DNA from: Tolypothrix sp. PCC 7910
GTDB lineage: Bacteria > Cyanobacteriota > Cyanobacteriia > Cyanobacteriales > Nostocaceae
Assembly (NCBI RefSeq): GCF_011769525.1
Contig: NZ_CP050440.1
Coordinates: forward strand, 6,201,501-6,265,500
Length of the DNA: 64,000 bases
Direction: 5' to 3'
Under the pieces are notes generated by a model, which was not told the origin of the DNA, searched no databases, and saw only the letters and a list, made by a program, of their open reading frames with translations. The translations under genes and the position numbers were made by a program. Shown one piece after another: positions 28,290 through 37,506 of this stretch; positions within the stretch are counted from its first letter, which is position 1; each line of letters begins with the position of its first letter.

Positions 28290-29621
28290 TCACTTATTTT
28301 GCTGCCAGATAAGAACTTTTTCTGTTTCTGCTAATGCTGGACTAATTCCAAACCACCGACCTTGGGGATCGCGGTATTCAAACAGATACATACTTCGTAG
28401 TAAGCTTTGATAGTCAGATTCACCTTTGACGCTTTGCTGTTGTACTACTTCAAATAGTAATTTCCATTGATGTTCATCAATAGCTAATAACAGGTCGTCC
28501 CGGTAATCTTTAATTACAGCTTCTAAACATTCTCTGGAAAAGGGTGGATCTTGGCGTTGCAAGCAACTATAAAGTAGTCCCAATAAATTACGGATGTGAC
28601 CACCACTAACACGGCAAATTCGATCTAATGTCTCGGGGTGATCAAATAAATCTGTGATTAATAAAGGTCTTTCATCCCACTTAACTTCTGGGAAAGCTCG
28701 TGCTAGTACTAACTGGCGCAATAGTGACATTCCTGGCTCAAAGTCGCTACCATCCCTTTTCCGCACTAAAACCATCGGTAATACTTTAGGTGCAATTCCC
28801 CCTCCTAAGCGATTTTTTAAAGTCTCATACTCATTAGAAAAAATTAAGGCTAGGGGAATGGTGTAGACTAAGTGGCATTTCAGCCGACGTAACTGCTCAC
28901 CTCTGTCAATGAAAAGATATTCTGGTTGGGTACGTCCAGAAGCAACTGGACGCATATCAACTCGATCTAAGTTATCTACGATCACTACTAATCCTTTTTG
29001 ACCGCGTTGCTTAAGCTGTTCAACAGCTTTGTCTAGTATCTCCTCGTTAATTGCTTGTAAAATACTGTTAGTACGTGGCTCCAGGTATTGCCTTAATTGA
29101 TTACGTGTCTGGGCACTATCTTTGGTTTTAGCAGTAATTTTGGCAATACCCAAGGATAATTCTGCTTGCCCAGATAACTCTATAGGGGTCTGCAAAAAAT
29201 CCCCTATTTCTTTAAATAAATTACTAAAGTAACCTGGTCTAAATTTAATTCCAATTCCTTCCAAACTAACACTGACTTGACGGGCTACACTCAGCAAAAT
29301 ATCGCTAACATCTATGTCCGCCATATCTAAGTCCTGACTGGACTCAAAATAAACCACATGAAATCCTGCTGCGTCTAGCTCTGCTTTCAGGCGTTGTAAC
29401 TCTGTGGATTTACCACAACCAATATGACCTGTAAATAACTGGCAAGTTGGCTCATCTGGAGAAATTCGAGTAATAGTACGTTGTAGTTCTTCAACAATTT
29501 TGCAACCACGTACATCAGAGAAATCTATATAGTACTGCTTATCCAGTACTTCGCTCATATTTAATGTGTAGCTTGGGTTACACGCTTTATAAAAACGTGA
29601 CAAATTTAATGTTGTTCTCAT
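28290..29621 (-). CDS. AAA-type P-loop ATPase paired with the WD40 protein
   Basis: This 443-residue ATPase has a Walker A motif (TGHIGCGKSTELQRL near residues 64-78) and a Walker B motif (GLVVIVDNLDRVD near 205-217). Downstream there is an ATPase-lid-like region (GGHIRNLLGLLYSCLQRQD) and a C-terminal winged-helix-like segment. The ATG at 29621 is used here. A second in-frame ATG 21 codons later (MSEVLDKQYYIDFSDVRG) may be the true start, as no clear ribosome-binding site precedes the first. The downstream partner is the STAND/WD40 giant, so the two ATPases probably work together. The role is unknown; defence-like or stress signalling is inference. Confidence 0.88.
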   Translation of the reverse strand: MRTTLNLSRFYKACNPSYTLNMSEVLDKQYYIDFSDVRGCKIVEELQRTITRISPDEPTCQLFTGHIGCGKSTELQRLKAELDAAGFHVVYFESSQDLDMADIDVSDILLSVARQVSVSLEGIGIKFRPGYFSNLFKEIGDFLQTPIELSGQAELSLGIAKITAKTKDSAQTRNQLRQYLEPRTNSILQAINEEILDKAVEQLKQRGQKGLVVIVDNLDRVDMRPVASGRTQPEYLFIDRGEQLRRLKCHLVYTIPLALIFSNEYETLKNRLGGGIAPKVLPMVLVRKRDGSDFEPGMSLLRQLVLARAFPEVKWDERPLLITDLFDHPETLDRICRVSGGHIRNLLGLLYSCLQRQDPPFSRECLEAVIKDYRDDLLLAIDEHQWKLLFEVVQQQSVKGESDYQSLLRSMYLFEYRDPQGRWFGISPALAETEKVLIWQQNK

Positions 29622-30594
29622 GTAGATGCAGATCTAGTTTTATTTGTATCTTTTGCTATGCAAAAATCTCTATCAATTTTAAGAGATACCAAATTTAATA
29701 CAAGCTGGAATTAGACAGTAGACAGCCCCAAGAGCGAGAATGCCCTAACCAACTGTCAGTATAATGGCAGAGATTGAGTTTTTCCTTATACGTTAAGTTT
29801 CTCTGTCCTTTTTACAGCTGGTGTTGAACTTTTGACAATCTATAACCTTTCCCGAGGTTGCCGAATCCTTATGGGCTAGTCACAATGTCAAAAAAAATAC
29901 TTTTTTAGCTAAATGGAGGGTGTGGTTATGGATGGTACACATATCATTATATTTTGCTTTTGTCAACAATATATGTAATATTGTTTACAGCTAAATTAAC
30001 ATTTTGTAATTATCTGCAAAAAAAACTCAGATGTCTATATGTTTTCAATGGGAGTTATTACTATACATTTAGCTACATCTAAAGCGTTTAATCACATAGC
30101 ACTAAATTAAAGTTTGAGGTGGTTGCTAGGATGTGGCTTTGGCAGAGAAATTATTTGTGTGTTTGTTGATTTACCCTAGTAAAAATCAAAGCGCTATTGC
30201 CTTTGAACTGTCAGTTAAATAGAGAATCTTGCCATAATACAGATAAAAGAAAATGGTGATTGTCTCTCTTAGATGTAAATCGTATAAATACTGAGAAGAT
30301 ACTAGAGCCAATATACATATAACATTATATATTTCAATATCTCTGATGTAGCTTTTTTTGCAGATAATGGCTGTCACCCTACAGTAAAAAAGTGACATTC
30401 GGTCTAGAATAGACAGCGCTAACTGCTAAATGAAGAGATATCACCCCACAATCATCCTGTGGTTGCTGTAAAGTGTTACTAAAAAGTGAAAAAATTCTGG
30501 ACAAAAGGGGCTAGTAAATGCCACCAAAGTTTACTGAAATTAATTGATGAGCTGACTACCAAAGAATTTGGACTGGAACCAGCAAGGGGTTTTA
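29622..30594. other. Intergenic region between the ATPase gene and ftsQ
   Basis: About 970 AT-rich bases show no credible gene; the only longer open frame, on the minus strand near 30190-30400, has poor composition and no ribosome-binding site. Promoters for ftsQ and, divergently, for the ATPase operon must lie here. No repeat or clear hairpin was identified. Confidence 0.5.
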
Positions 30595-31458
30595 ATGGCT
30601 GACCTAGTATCACTTTCCCGTGCAGATTTAGCCCAGCGCCGTAAAAGATTACGGCGCAAGCAGCAAATGAAAATTATTCAGGCAATTTGGCGAACTTTCG
30701 CCATTAGCACTTTGGCAGGTTGTTTGCTGTGGGTAGCAACCCAACCTATTTGGGTACTAAATGCACCTAACCAAATTGTCGTGAAATCAGGTAATGAATT
30801 ACTCCCAGAAGAAACGGTTAAGTCTCTGTTGGTATTATCTTATCCCCAATCTTTATGGCGGATTCAACCGTCAGCGATCGCCGAATCTTTAAAGCGACAA
30901 CCCACTATTGCACAAGCCAGCGTCAGTCGTCGTCTATTCCCTCCGGGGTTGATCGTCGACATCACTGAACGAGTACCCGTAGCTATAGTACAAACACCCA
31001 CAGGTGGAAAGTCTGAAGGTGTTAATAAGTCTGAAGGTGTTAATAAGCAAGCATCTGTTGGCTTAATAGATGCTAATGGAGTTTTGATACCTTTAGACAA
31101 ATACACATCACTTAATCCCACAAGAAAATTACCCAATCTCAAGGTGATTGGGTTACCTGAACAATATCTTCCTTATTGGACTCAACTGTATCTATCTGTG
31201 AACCAAAGTTTGGTGAAAATCCAAGAAATTAATTGTCAAGATCCAACAAATCTAATTTTAAAAACAGAGCTTGGTAATGTGTATCTCGGCCCACCAAGTC
31301 CTCAGCTATCTGAACAGATTAAGATCCTTGCTCAAATGCGCCATTTATCTAGCAAGTTAAATTCAAGTCAAATAGAATACATTGATCTCCAAAACCCTGA
31401 AGCTCCATTAGTACAGTTGAACCAAAAAAACCAGAAAATTAATGTTCGTAATCCTTAG
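30595..31458 (+). CDS. ftsQ: Cell division protein FtsQ
   Basis: FtsQ links early and late divisome proteins at the inner membrane. The 287-residue product has a basic cytoplasmic N-terminus (AQRRKRLRRKQQ) and one membrane helix near residues 35-52. A POTRA domain follows (VLNAPNQIVVKSGNELLP and LWRIQPSAIAESLKRQPTIA), then the FtsQ beta domain. I chose the ATG at 30595, preceded by AAGGGG; a TTG nine codons upstream is in frame. A KSEGVN hexapeptide is duplicated near residues 139-150. It is followed by ftsZ after about 1.17 kb, the usual cyanobacterial order. Confidence 0.93.
   Translation: MADLVSLSRADLAQRRKRLRRKQQMKIIQAIWRTFAISTLAGCLLWVATQPIWVLNAPNQIVVKSGNELLPEETVKSLLVLSYPQSLWRIQPSAIAESLKRQPTIAQASVSRRLFPPGLIVDITERVPVAIVQTPTGGKSEGVNKSEGVNKQASVGLIDANGVLIPLDKYTSLNPTRKLPNLKVIGLPEQYLPYWTQLYLSVNQSLVKIQEINCQDPTNLILKTELGNVYLGPPSPQLSEQIKILAQMRHLSSKLNSSQIEYIDLQNPEAPLVQLNQKNQKINVRNP
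31009..31044 (+). repeat. 18-bp in-frame tandem duplication in ftsQ
   Basis: The 18-base unit AAGTCTGAAGGTGTTAAT occurs twice without a gap and encodes KSEGVN twice. It sits in a loop after the POTRA domain, where length change is likely tolerated. Confidence 0.9.
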
Positions 31459-32626
31459 AAATATTTAGCATGTTTAATATATATAAGGCTTTTAGTAAAT
31501 TAACAAAGTTTTATGATAAAAAAATATTTACTATTTTTTATGTTTCGAGTAATACTCAAAAAATAGGCATAAACTTCTCATTAAAATGAGAGCATTACTC
31601 ACAAAGGCTCTTTGAGGAGTAAAATCAATGCAATTGTTACCCTAACATCTCACCATCGGGCACAAGATGTTAGAACCCTAACAATGATGTTGAATCTTTA
31701 AACCACCTTGTGCCTAGACAATTTTCTCATAAAATCAAATTTCCCAGAGAAAAGCCTGTATTTGTCACTACCCTAACTCTTCCAGATTACAAAGCAAATT
31801 TAGTACACCTATATATATGGATGGCACCAGTGACGAATTCTATAAGGTAGAATATTTCTCCAACCAATAGTCTGTTAAAACAGAGCAAATAGCTAATCAA
31901 TTTGGGTTTTCCATAAATTGGCAAGCAATTTCTTCTCAGCCCCAAACTTCAAAATAAGTAAGTAAAGGGCAAATTTTGTGTCATAAGGTGCAATCATCCC
32001 TAATGGTGAAACCTATTAACTATATTATGGAAAGAGATCAGACGCGCTATGGTGCGTCTTTACAAGTTGTGGTATCTAAGTGTAATTTTTGGGATAAAAG
32101 TTTTTATACTGAGAACGTTAGTATAGTTAACTACCAATTTTTACCAATAGAGGCTAAATTTAACAACACTAATAATCTCTTTTCTCAGTATTTTTCTTTG
32201 GAGGAAAATTATAAAATATACAAAATTAACCTTGTAATAGTGGCGATCCAGGAAAAAAAAATCAATACTGTAAGTTGTAAAATTAATGACCAATCAAAAT
32301 TATTAGTAGTAATAAGGGAAGAACATAGTAAATGGCAAAGAAAACCCCCAATAAATTGGCAGCAGCAAAGTAGAGGTCGAAATATCTGGTTGAAGTTATA
32401 CAGATCATTTTTAAGTAAATATAGGTATACTTCTTTAGAACTAGTTGTGCGATCGGCTGCGTTCTTGGCTGATGCCGTAGCGAAATTTCGCACTGACAAT
32501 CCTGTTAGGGTTGGAAGTAGTGAGAACAATAAAGAACACTGTCATGTCTGTAGCAGTGTCAAACTATAGTTGACTCTTAGGTGAGTAACACCTGAAAAAG
32601 TCGTTTATCTACCTTTCACAAATCCA
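31459..32626. other. Long ftsQ-ftsZ intergenic region
   Basis: Nearly 1.2 kb separate the two division genes. A 9-base perfect hairpin (CTAACATCT/AGATGTTAG, 31642-31673), a longer hairpin near 31599-31621 and a GACGC-type repeat (32040-32059) are present. An open frame at 31976-32569 starts with TTG, lacks a ribosome-binding site, runs through the repeat and has an unusual composition, so I do not call it a gene. Promoters for ftsZ presumably lie here. Confidence 0.55.
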
Positions 32627-33922
32627 ATGACACTTGATAATAACCAAGGACTTACCTATAAAAACTCCCAGTCTGTGGGACAGTCAGGGTTCTCACTGGC
32701 TGTGAACTCAACCAATCCTTTTAATCACTCTGGGCTGAACTTCAGTCAAAATAATGACGGTAAGAAGATTACTGTTGAAAGCAACCGCATCGGCGAGATT
32801 GTTCCTGGTAGGGTTGCCAACATCAAAGTGATTGGTGTAGGTGGTGGCGGTGGTAATGCTGTCAACCGTATGATTGAGTCGGATGTCAGTGGAGTGGAAT
32901 TTTGGTCAATTAACACTGATGCCCAAGCTTTAACATTGGCTGGTGCTCCTAGTCGGTTGCAAATAGGACAGAAACTGACACGAGGTTTAGGCGCAGGTGG
33001 TAATCCTGCTATTGGTCAAAAGGCAGCTGAGGAATCAAGGGATGAAATTGCCACAGCTTTAGAAGGTGCTGATCTAGTATTTATCACCGCTGGTATGGGA
33101 GGAGGCACAGGAACAGGTGCAGCACCAATTGTTGCAGAAGTCGCTAAAGAAATGGGCGCTCTCACGGTTGGTGTCGTAACACGTCCATTTGTCTTTGAGG
33201 GTCGCCGTCGTACCAGCCAAGCAGAGCAAGGTATTGAAGGTTTAAAAAGTAGGGTAGACACGTTGATCATTATTCCTAACAATAAATTGTTGGAAGTGAT
33301 CCCCGAACAAACCCCTGTGCAAGAAGCTTTTCGCTATGCCGATGATGTACTGCGTCAAGGGGTACAAGGCATTTCCGATATCATTACCATCCCAGGCTTG
33401 GTCAATGTTGACTTCGCTGATGTGAGAGCAGTGATGGCAGATGCGGGCTCAGCATTGATGGGAATAGGTGTGAGTTCAGGGAAATCGAGAGCCAGAGAAG
33501 CTGCGATCGCAGCTATCTCTTCTCCATTACTAGAATGTTCAATTGAAGGCGCTAGAGGAGTTGTCTTTAACATTACTGGTGGTAGCGACCTCACCTTACA
33601 TGAAGTTAATGCGGCCGCAGAAACTATCTATGAAGTGGTTGATCCCAACGCCAATATTATTTTTGGTGCAGTGATTGATGATCGCCTCCAAGGTGAAGTG
33701 CGAATTACTGTAATTGCAACTGGATTTACTGGTGAGCCACAAGCAGCTCCTCAGCAAAATGCCGCTAACACTAGGGTGACAACGCCTCCTCCTAGACGAC
33801 CAGTATCACCACAACCTACGGCGAATCCTACTCCTCCAACCCCAATTACAGAACCCAAAGACAAACCAATATTAGATATTCCTGATTTTCTCCAAAGGCG
33901 ACGTAATCCACCCAAAAATTAA
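32627..33922 (+). CDS. ftsZ: Cell division protein FtsZ
   Basis: FtsZ is the tubulin-like GTPase that forms the division ring. The 431-residue product has an N-terminal extension of about 60 residues, typical for cyanobacteria. The GTPase core follows: [15 protein letters not shown], the signature [15 protein letters not shown], and the T7-loop region near [16 protein letters not shown] proline/threonine-rich linker then ends in the conserved tail peptide [13 protein letters not shown], which binds partner division proteins. The start ATG at 32627 has only a weak upstream ribosome-binding site. Confidence 0.98.
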   Translation: MTLDNNQGLTYKNSQSVGQSGFSLAVNSTNPFNHSGLNFSQNNDGKKITVESNRIGEIVPGRVANIKVIGVGGGGGNAVNRMIESDVSGVEFWSINTDAQALTLAGAPSRLQIGQKLTRGLGAGGNPAIGQKAAEESRDEIATALEGADLVFITAGMGGGTGTGAAPIVAEVAKEMGALTVGVVTRPFVFEGRRRTSQAEQGIEGLKSRVDTLIIIPNNKLLEVIPEQTPVQEAFRYADDVLRQGVQGISDIITIPGLVNVDFADVRAVMADAGSALMGIGVSSGKSRAREAAIAAISSPLLECSIEGARGVVFNITGGSDLTLHEVNAAAETIYEVVDPNANIIFGAVIDDRLQGEVRITVIATGFTGEPQAAPQQNAANTRVTTPPPRRPVSPQPTANPTPPTPITEPKDKPILDIPDFLQRRRNPPKN

Positions 33923-34335
33923 GCGATGCTAAAATTTTGGATTTGAGATGAAATTGGAATTCTCGGGTTTACCTGATTCCTGTATACAAACTGCTAAGTA
34001 TTGAGTTGTCTGAAAGTAGGAATTCAGTAATTCGTTGTGCATCTCTGAAATATAGCCCATTGGTAACTAAAGTCCATAATGCTAGCCACAAAAAATGAGC
34101 TTGGGCAGGAGTCTATTGACTCTAATGTCCAGTAGTGCATTGGGAAAAAACCCAGAGATTGAGAGTGTTGGAGAAGCTCACTGCTTGCTTATAGCTTCAT
34201 CAGCATCTGTCTGGAAAACGGGAAGACTAGTCCAATTACAGCGATACTTGACTTGTCTAGGTTCACTAGATTGTCAGGTAATTACATAAATGTAAGCTTC
34301 CCGTAAAAATAATTGTAAAAAATAGATAACGTAAA
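33923..34335. other. Intergenic region between convergent ftsZ and gshB
   Basis: About 410 bases hold no credible gene; a short open frame at 34095-34289 has no supporting signals. Complementary AT-rich arms (AAAAATAATT at 34305 and AATTATTTTT at 34334) at the right edge overlap the end of gshB and could form a weak terminator. Confidence 0.45.
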
Positions 34336-35340
34336 TTATTTTTCTTTTTTACTTTTTATAGTCTGCTCAATCCATTGAATAACATCACGCCCTAGGTTGG
34401 TGTTATCTAATCTGTCAATTTCACGAATGCCCGTTGGGCTAGTAACGTTAACTTCGGTAAGGTAACCACCAATAACATCAATCCCTACAAAAATTAACCC
34501 GTCTTGGCGTAATTTTTCCGCTACTTGGGTACAGATTTCATGCTCTCTTGAGGTAATTTTAGTTGGAGCAACTGTCCCGCCTGCTGCCATATTATTGCGA
34601 AAGTCGCTGCCACTAGAAAGCCGATTCAGCGCACCTATTGGTTCTCCATTGAGTAAAATAATTCTCTTATCTCCCTCTTTAGCCTCTGGTAGGTAGGTTT
34701 GTACCATAACAGGCACTCGACCTTGAAAAGTACTTAGTTCAACAATGGAGTTGAAGTTGCGATCGCCTGATTGTAAAAATAAAATCCCTTCCCCAGCTTT
34801 GTTACCCAGTGGCTTGAGAACAGCAGCTCCTTTTGCCTCTACAAATTCTCGAATTACTTGCTTATCAGCACTAACAATCGTTTCTGGAATAACATTGGTA
34901 AACTGAAGAGCATACATTTTTTCGTTTGCTCCTCGAATACCATTGGGACTATTAATTACTAGGGTTTTGTTTTGGTCAATATAATCCAGAACGTAAGTGG
35001 CAAAAAGGTAAGCATCATTTACTGGTGGATCTGTTCGCATCAATACAGCATCCATTGTTTCTAAGCAAGCAAAAGCCCGTTGGCCTGAGCTCAACTTGTA
35101 CCAAGGATTAGCTGCAAAATAACGTCCATCTATTAACTCGACTGGTATTAGTTCTACCCGTTGTAAGATAGCCCAAGCTTTACCTTCTACGACACTCAAC
35201 AGATTTGCCTGTGTTATCCATACTTCGTGTCCGAGGATTTGTGCTGCTTCCATCATGGCAACACTGGTGTCATGACATGGATCAAGCTGATGGATGGGAT
35301 CAATAATAAAAGCTAGTTTCACGCTTTTTGCCTCAAGCAT
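34336..35340 (-). CDS. gshB: Glutathione synthetase
   Basis: GshB is the ATP-grasp ligase that adds glycine to gamma-glutamylcysteine. The 334-residue protein has the N-terminal domain start KLAFIIDPIHQLDPCHDTSV and the ATP-grasp elements GAAVLKPLGNKAGEGILFL and LPEAKEGDKRIILLNGEPIG. The C-terminal metal-binding part is VGIDVIGGYLTEVNVTSPTG. Length is normal for the bacterial enzyme. It follows grxC by 102 bases on the same strand, so glutathione synthesis and a glutathione-dependent thiol reductase are probably co-expressed. The ATG at 35340 is used; a start a few codons in cannot be excluded. Confidence 0.96.
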   Translation of the reverse strand: MLEAKSVKLAFIIDPIHQLDPCHDTSVAMMEAAQILGHEVWITQANLLSVVEGKAWAILQRVELIPVELIDGRYFAANPWYKLSSGQRAFACLETMDAVLMRTDPPVNDAYLFATYVLDYIDQNKTLVINSPNGIRGANEKMYALQFTNVIPETIVSADKQVIREFVEAKGAAVLKPLGNKAGEGILFLQSGDRNFNSIVELSTFQGRVPVMVQTYLPEAKEGDKRIILLNGEPIGALNRLSSGSDFRNNMAAGGTVAPTKITSREHEICTQVAEKLRQDGLIFVGIDVIGGYLTEVNVTSPTGIREIDRLDNTNLGRDVIQWIEQTIKSKKEK

Positions 35341-35442
35341 CAGGAAATTTAATGGTGTTCAATTTAAATTATCCCCTGATGTTCTGACTGATTTACACTT
35401 CCTGGTATTACTAACAAAGCGTAAATTTCAGACTGTCTCCAT

Positions 35443-35709
35443 CTAGAGGCTAGCAGCAAGTAACTCATCTAACTTTCCTTGCCTGTCTAACGCGTGAATA
35501 TCGTCGCAACCACCAACATGATTATCATTGATAAAAATTTGTGGCAAAGAGCGTCGTCCATTTGCTCTTTGTGACATTTTATCTCTTGCATCCTCATCTC
35601 CGTCGATGCTGTATTCAATAAAATTCACCCCCTTTGTATTCAGCAAGTTTTTGGCACGGATACAAAATGGGCAAGTTCTCCAGGTATAAATTTCTACTTT
35701 AGCAGCCAT
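35443..35709 (-). CDS. grxC: Glutaredoxin 3
   Basis: This 88-residue dithiol glutaredoxin has the active-site motif CPFCIRAK at residues 13-20 and the conserved cis-proline region RRSLPQIFINDNHVGGCDDI that binds glutathione. It reduces protein disulfides and mixed disulfides at the cost of glutathione. Being directly upstream of gshB and co-directional, it belongs to a glutathione operon. The start ATG follows GAGGACGTT, a reasonable ribosome-binding sequence. Confidence 0.95.
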   Translation of the reverse strand: MAAKVEIYTWRTCPFCIRAKNLLNTKGVNFIEYSIDGDEDARDKMSQRANGRRSLPQIFINDNHVGGCDDIHALDRQGKLDELLAASL

Positions 35710-36221
35710 AACGTCCTCTATTTATTTGAATATTTTTCATTTTAGAACGTAGACACTAACTCTAGCTGCTTTAGCTAGTTTTGCTAACTACTAAAGTAGC
35801 TTTATAGATTCACACAAATAAAGGTTAGTCAAAAGTCGTGAGACTCTTGACTAATTTAATGTTTGCACCAGTTTTCTTCATAAACCGATCATAGTATACT
35901 TTAAATATCAGCTACCTCAGCAACTATACGGGGTTTATCTAACTTACATAATTTCGTTTCAGTATAAATAGCTATTATATTTATACATTTATTTGTAGTA
36001 AAAAATACGTGTTTTTGCTTTGAGTTAATTGTATCTATCATAAAATCAACAAATAATCCTAACCCAAAAGATAGATAAATTAGGATTTCAGTAGTTTGTT
36101 TGTAGCTTTTATAAAATGTGCCGGAAACTATGATTAAAATACTTAAGTAGCAATATTTACGCTTTTTGTTTGATTTAGAGTATCCGGCACATCATCATCT
36201 TTAGATGACATAAAGTATAAT
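35710..36221. other. Intergenic region with two hairpins
   Basis: About 510 AT-rich bases without a gene. A 13-base stem with one mismatch (TTAGTCAAAAGTC ... GACTCTTGACTAA, 35825-35854) and a perfect 10-base inverted repeat with a 57-base spacer (ATGTGCCGGA at 36116 and TCCGGCACAT at 36183) are present. The latter lies just past the end of the PEP-CTERM gene and may act in its 3' end. Confidence 0.5.
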
Positions 36222-37061
36222 TTAAACCAAAAACTTCGGTTTATTTCTCAGTAATCCTGCGGCAATCACTGCCAAGAACCCAAGAGATGCTGTTGTACTA
36301 GGTTCAGGTACTTTTTCAGATGAGATTTGGCTGCTTCTGGCCAATAATTTAAAATCAGGACCGTTAAAACTTTTATCTGCTGTTAGTTGAAGACCACTCA
36401 GAGAACTAACTCCTAATTCTTGCAGTTTGACTCCCCATGAACCTACTTGTTGCTCCCCTCCAATTTCCATCGTGTCGATTTTGAAGCCTGCATCGCCAAA
36501 AGTGGCTGAATCTAATGTGATTGCTCTACCAATTATTGTGTTATTAGCATCAAGTGCTTGAATTGTTAATTTACTGTTCTTACCTCTTTCCCAAAAAAAC
36601 AAGTTGTCTAGTCCAGTATTGTCTTGGGTGATATTAGAAGCAAACTTTAAGTTGATTTTGAACTTACCAGTGTCTTCGGTATCAATGATATTGTTTAAAT
36701 TGTTGTTACCTAAGAAAGCAGCAACTTTAGCTCCATCACTTGCATTCCCAGCCTTCAAGTCTTCTTGAGTAAGAAAAGGAGAATTAGCTTTATCGCCTTT
36801 ATCTGTACTAGCTGCACCTGTATTACCTCCAGTGTAGACATCGTTCTCTAATATGCTAGCACTAGTGACAAAATTGAAGTTGCTAAATTTAATTCCATTT
36901 TGAGTAATAGAATTTAGCAGAATATCACCTTTAGAAGCATCTGTACCTGTGAGTGCTGTAGTGAAATTACTCTGAAAAGTAGCAGCCTTAACAGCAGGAG
37001 AAAAAGCTAATAAGGTTCCAAAAGATAGAAATACAAAAATGGGAATGGAGTGAATTTTCAT
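36222..37061 (-). CDS. PEP-CTERM sorting-domain surface protein
   Basis: The 279-residue product has an N-terminal signal peptide (cleavage likely after AVKA near residue 26), a beta-rich ectodomain and a C-terminal PEP-CTERM anchor. The anchor consists of VPEPSTTASLGFLAVIAAGL and a short basic tail. Proteins of this type are cut and sorted to the outer surface by an exosortase, often into the extracellular matrix. The block LDNLFFWERGKNSKLTIQAL resembles the exosortase-dependent XDP2-like group, a tentative match from memory. No exosortase gene is in the window. The gene stands alone. Confidence 0.88.
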   Translation of the reverse strand: MKIHSIPIFVFLSFGTLLAFSPAVKAATFQSNFTTALTGTDASKGDILLNSITQNGIKFSNFNFVTSASILENDVYTGGNTGAASTDKGDKANSPFLTQEDLKAGNASDGAKVAAFLGNNNLNNIIDTEDTGKFKINLKFASNITQDNTGLDNLFFWERGKNSKLTIQALDANNTIIGRAITLDSATFGDAGFKIDTMEIGGEQQVGSWGVKLQELGVSSLSGLQLTADKSFNGPDFKLLARSSQISSEKVPEPSTTASLGFLAVIAAGLLRNKPKFLV

Positions 37062-37439
37062 AGTTTTTGCTACAATGCTGAATACTCAAATGCTATTGTC
37101 TTACTTCAATTAACAAGCAAGATGACTTTGAAATTTATTGCTGGCTAGTAATCGCTGGAATTAGATAGCCAAGCTTTGATTCATCTGCTATTTTACATAG
37201 CGACCAATGCACTCGATGATGATTGGATTATCAAACCTTATATACATATAAGTTGCCACATATAATGCCTATTAGTACATCGGTTATCCACATATTTTGC
37301 AAAATTGAATTGAAGATCATAGAGTAATTTTTATATGTATTTATATGGTTAATAGTAATTTTACTGAGGAAATAAATAGGGATAAATAAGTAATAAAACT
37401 GTAGCTTTTATAAAAAACAAATTTAATTAAGATTAGATA
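37062..37439. other. Upstream region of the PEP-CTERM gene
   Basis: About 380 AT-rich bases between the PEP-CTERM start codon and the hflX terminator show no gene or clear repeat. The promoter of the PEP-CTERM gene should be here. Confidence 0.45.
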
Positions 37440-37470
37440 AAAAGCCGTAGTCATTATAACTACGGCTTTT
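37440..37470 (-). terminator. Rho-independent terminator of hflX
   Basis: A perfect 12-base stem (AAAAGCCGTAGT / ACTACGGCTTTT) with a CATTATA loop lies 36 bases beyond the hflX stop. On the minus strand the stem ends in a run of T residues, as in a classic intrinsic terminator. Confidence 0.88.
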
Positions 37471-37506
37471 GGCGGCAAAAGACAAAATTTACTTGATTTT
37501 TAGTAT

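Noticed and set aside
30186-30398. 70-codon minus-strand frame before ftsQ
   Set aside because: AT-rich chance frame with no start signals and no family resemblance.
31976-32569. Open frame of 197 codons between ftsQ and ftsZ
   Set aside because: It starts with TTG without a ribosome-binding site, runs through a GACGC-type repeat, has an odd Asn/Lys/Ser-rich composition and shows no recognisable domain.
34095-34289. 64-codon frame after ftsZ
   Set aside because: Low-information serine/leucine-rich sequence with no start signal.
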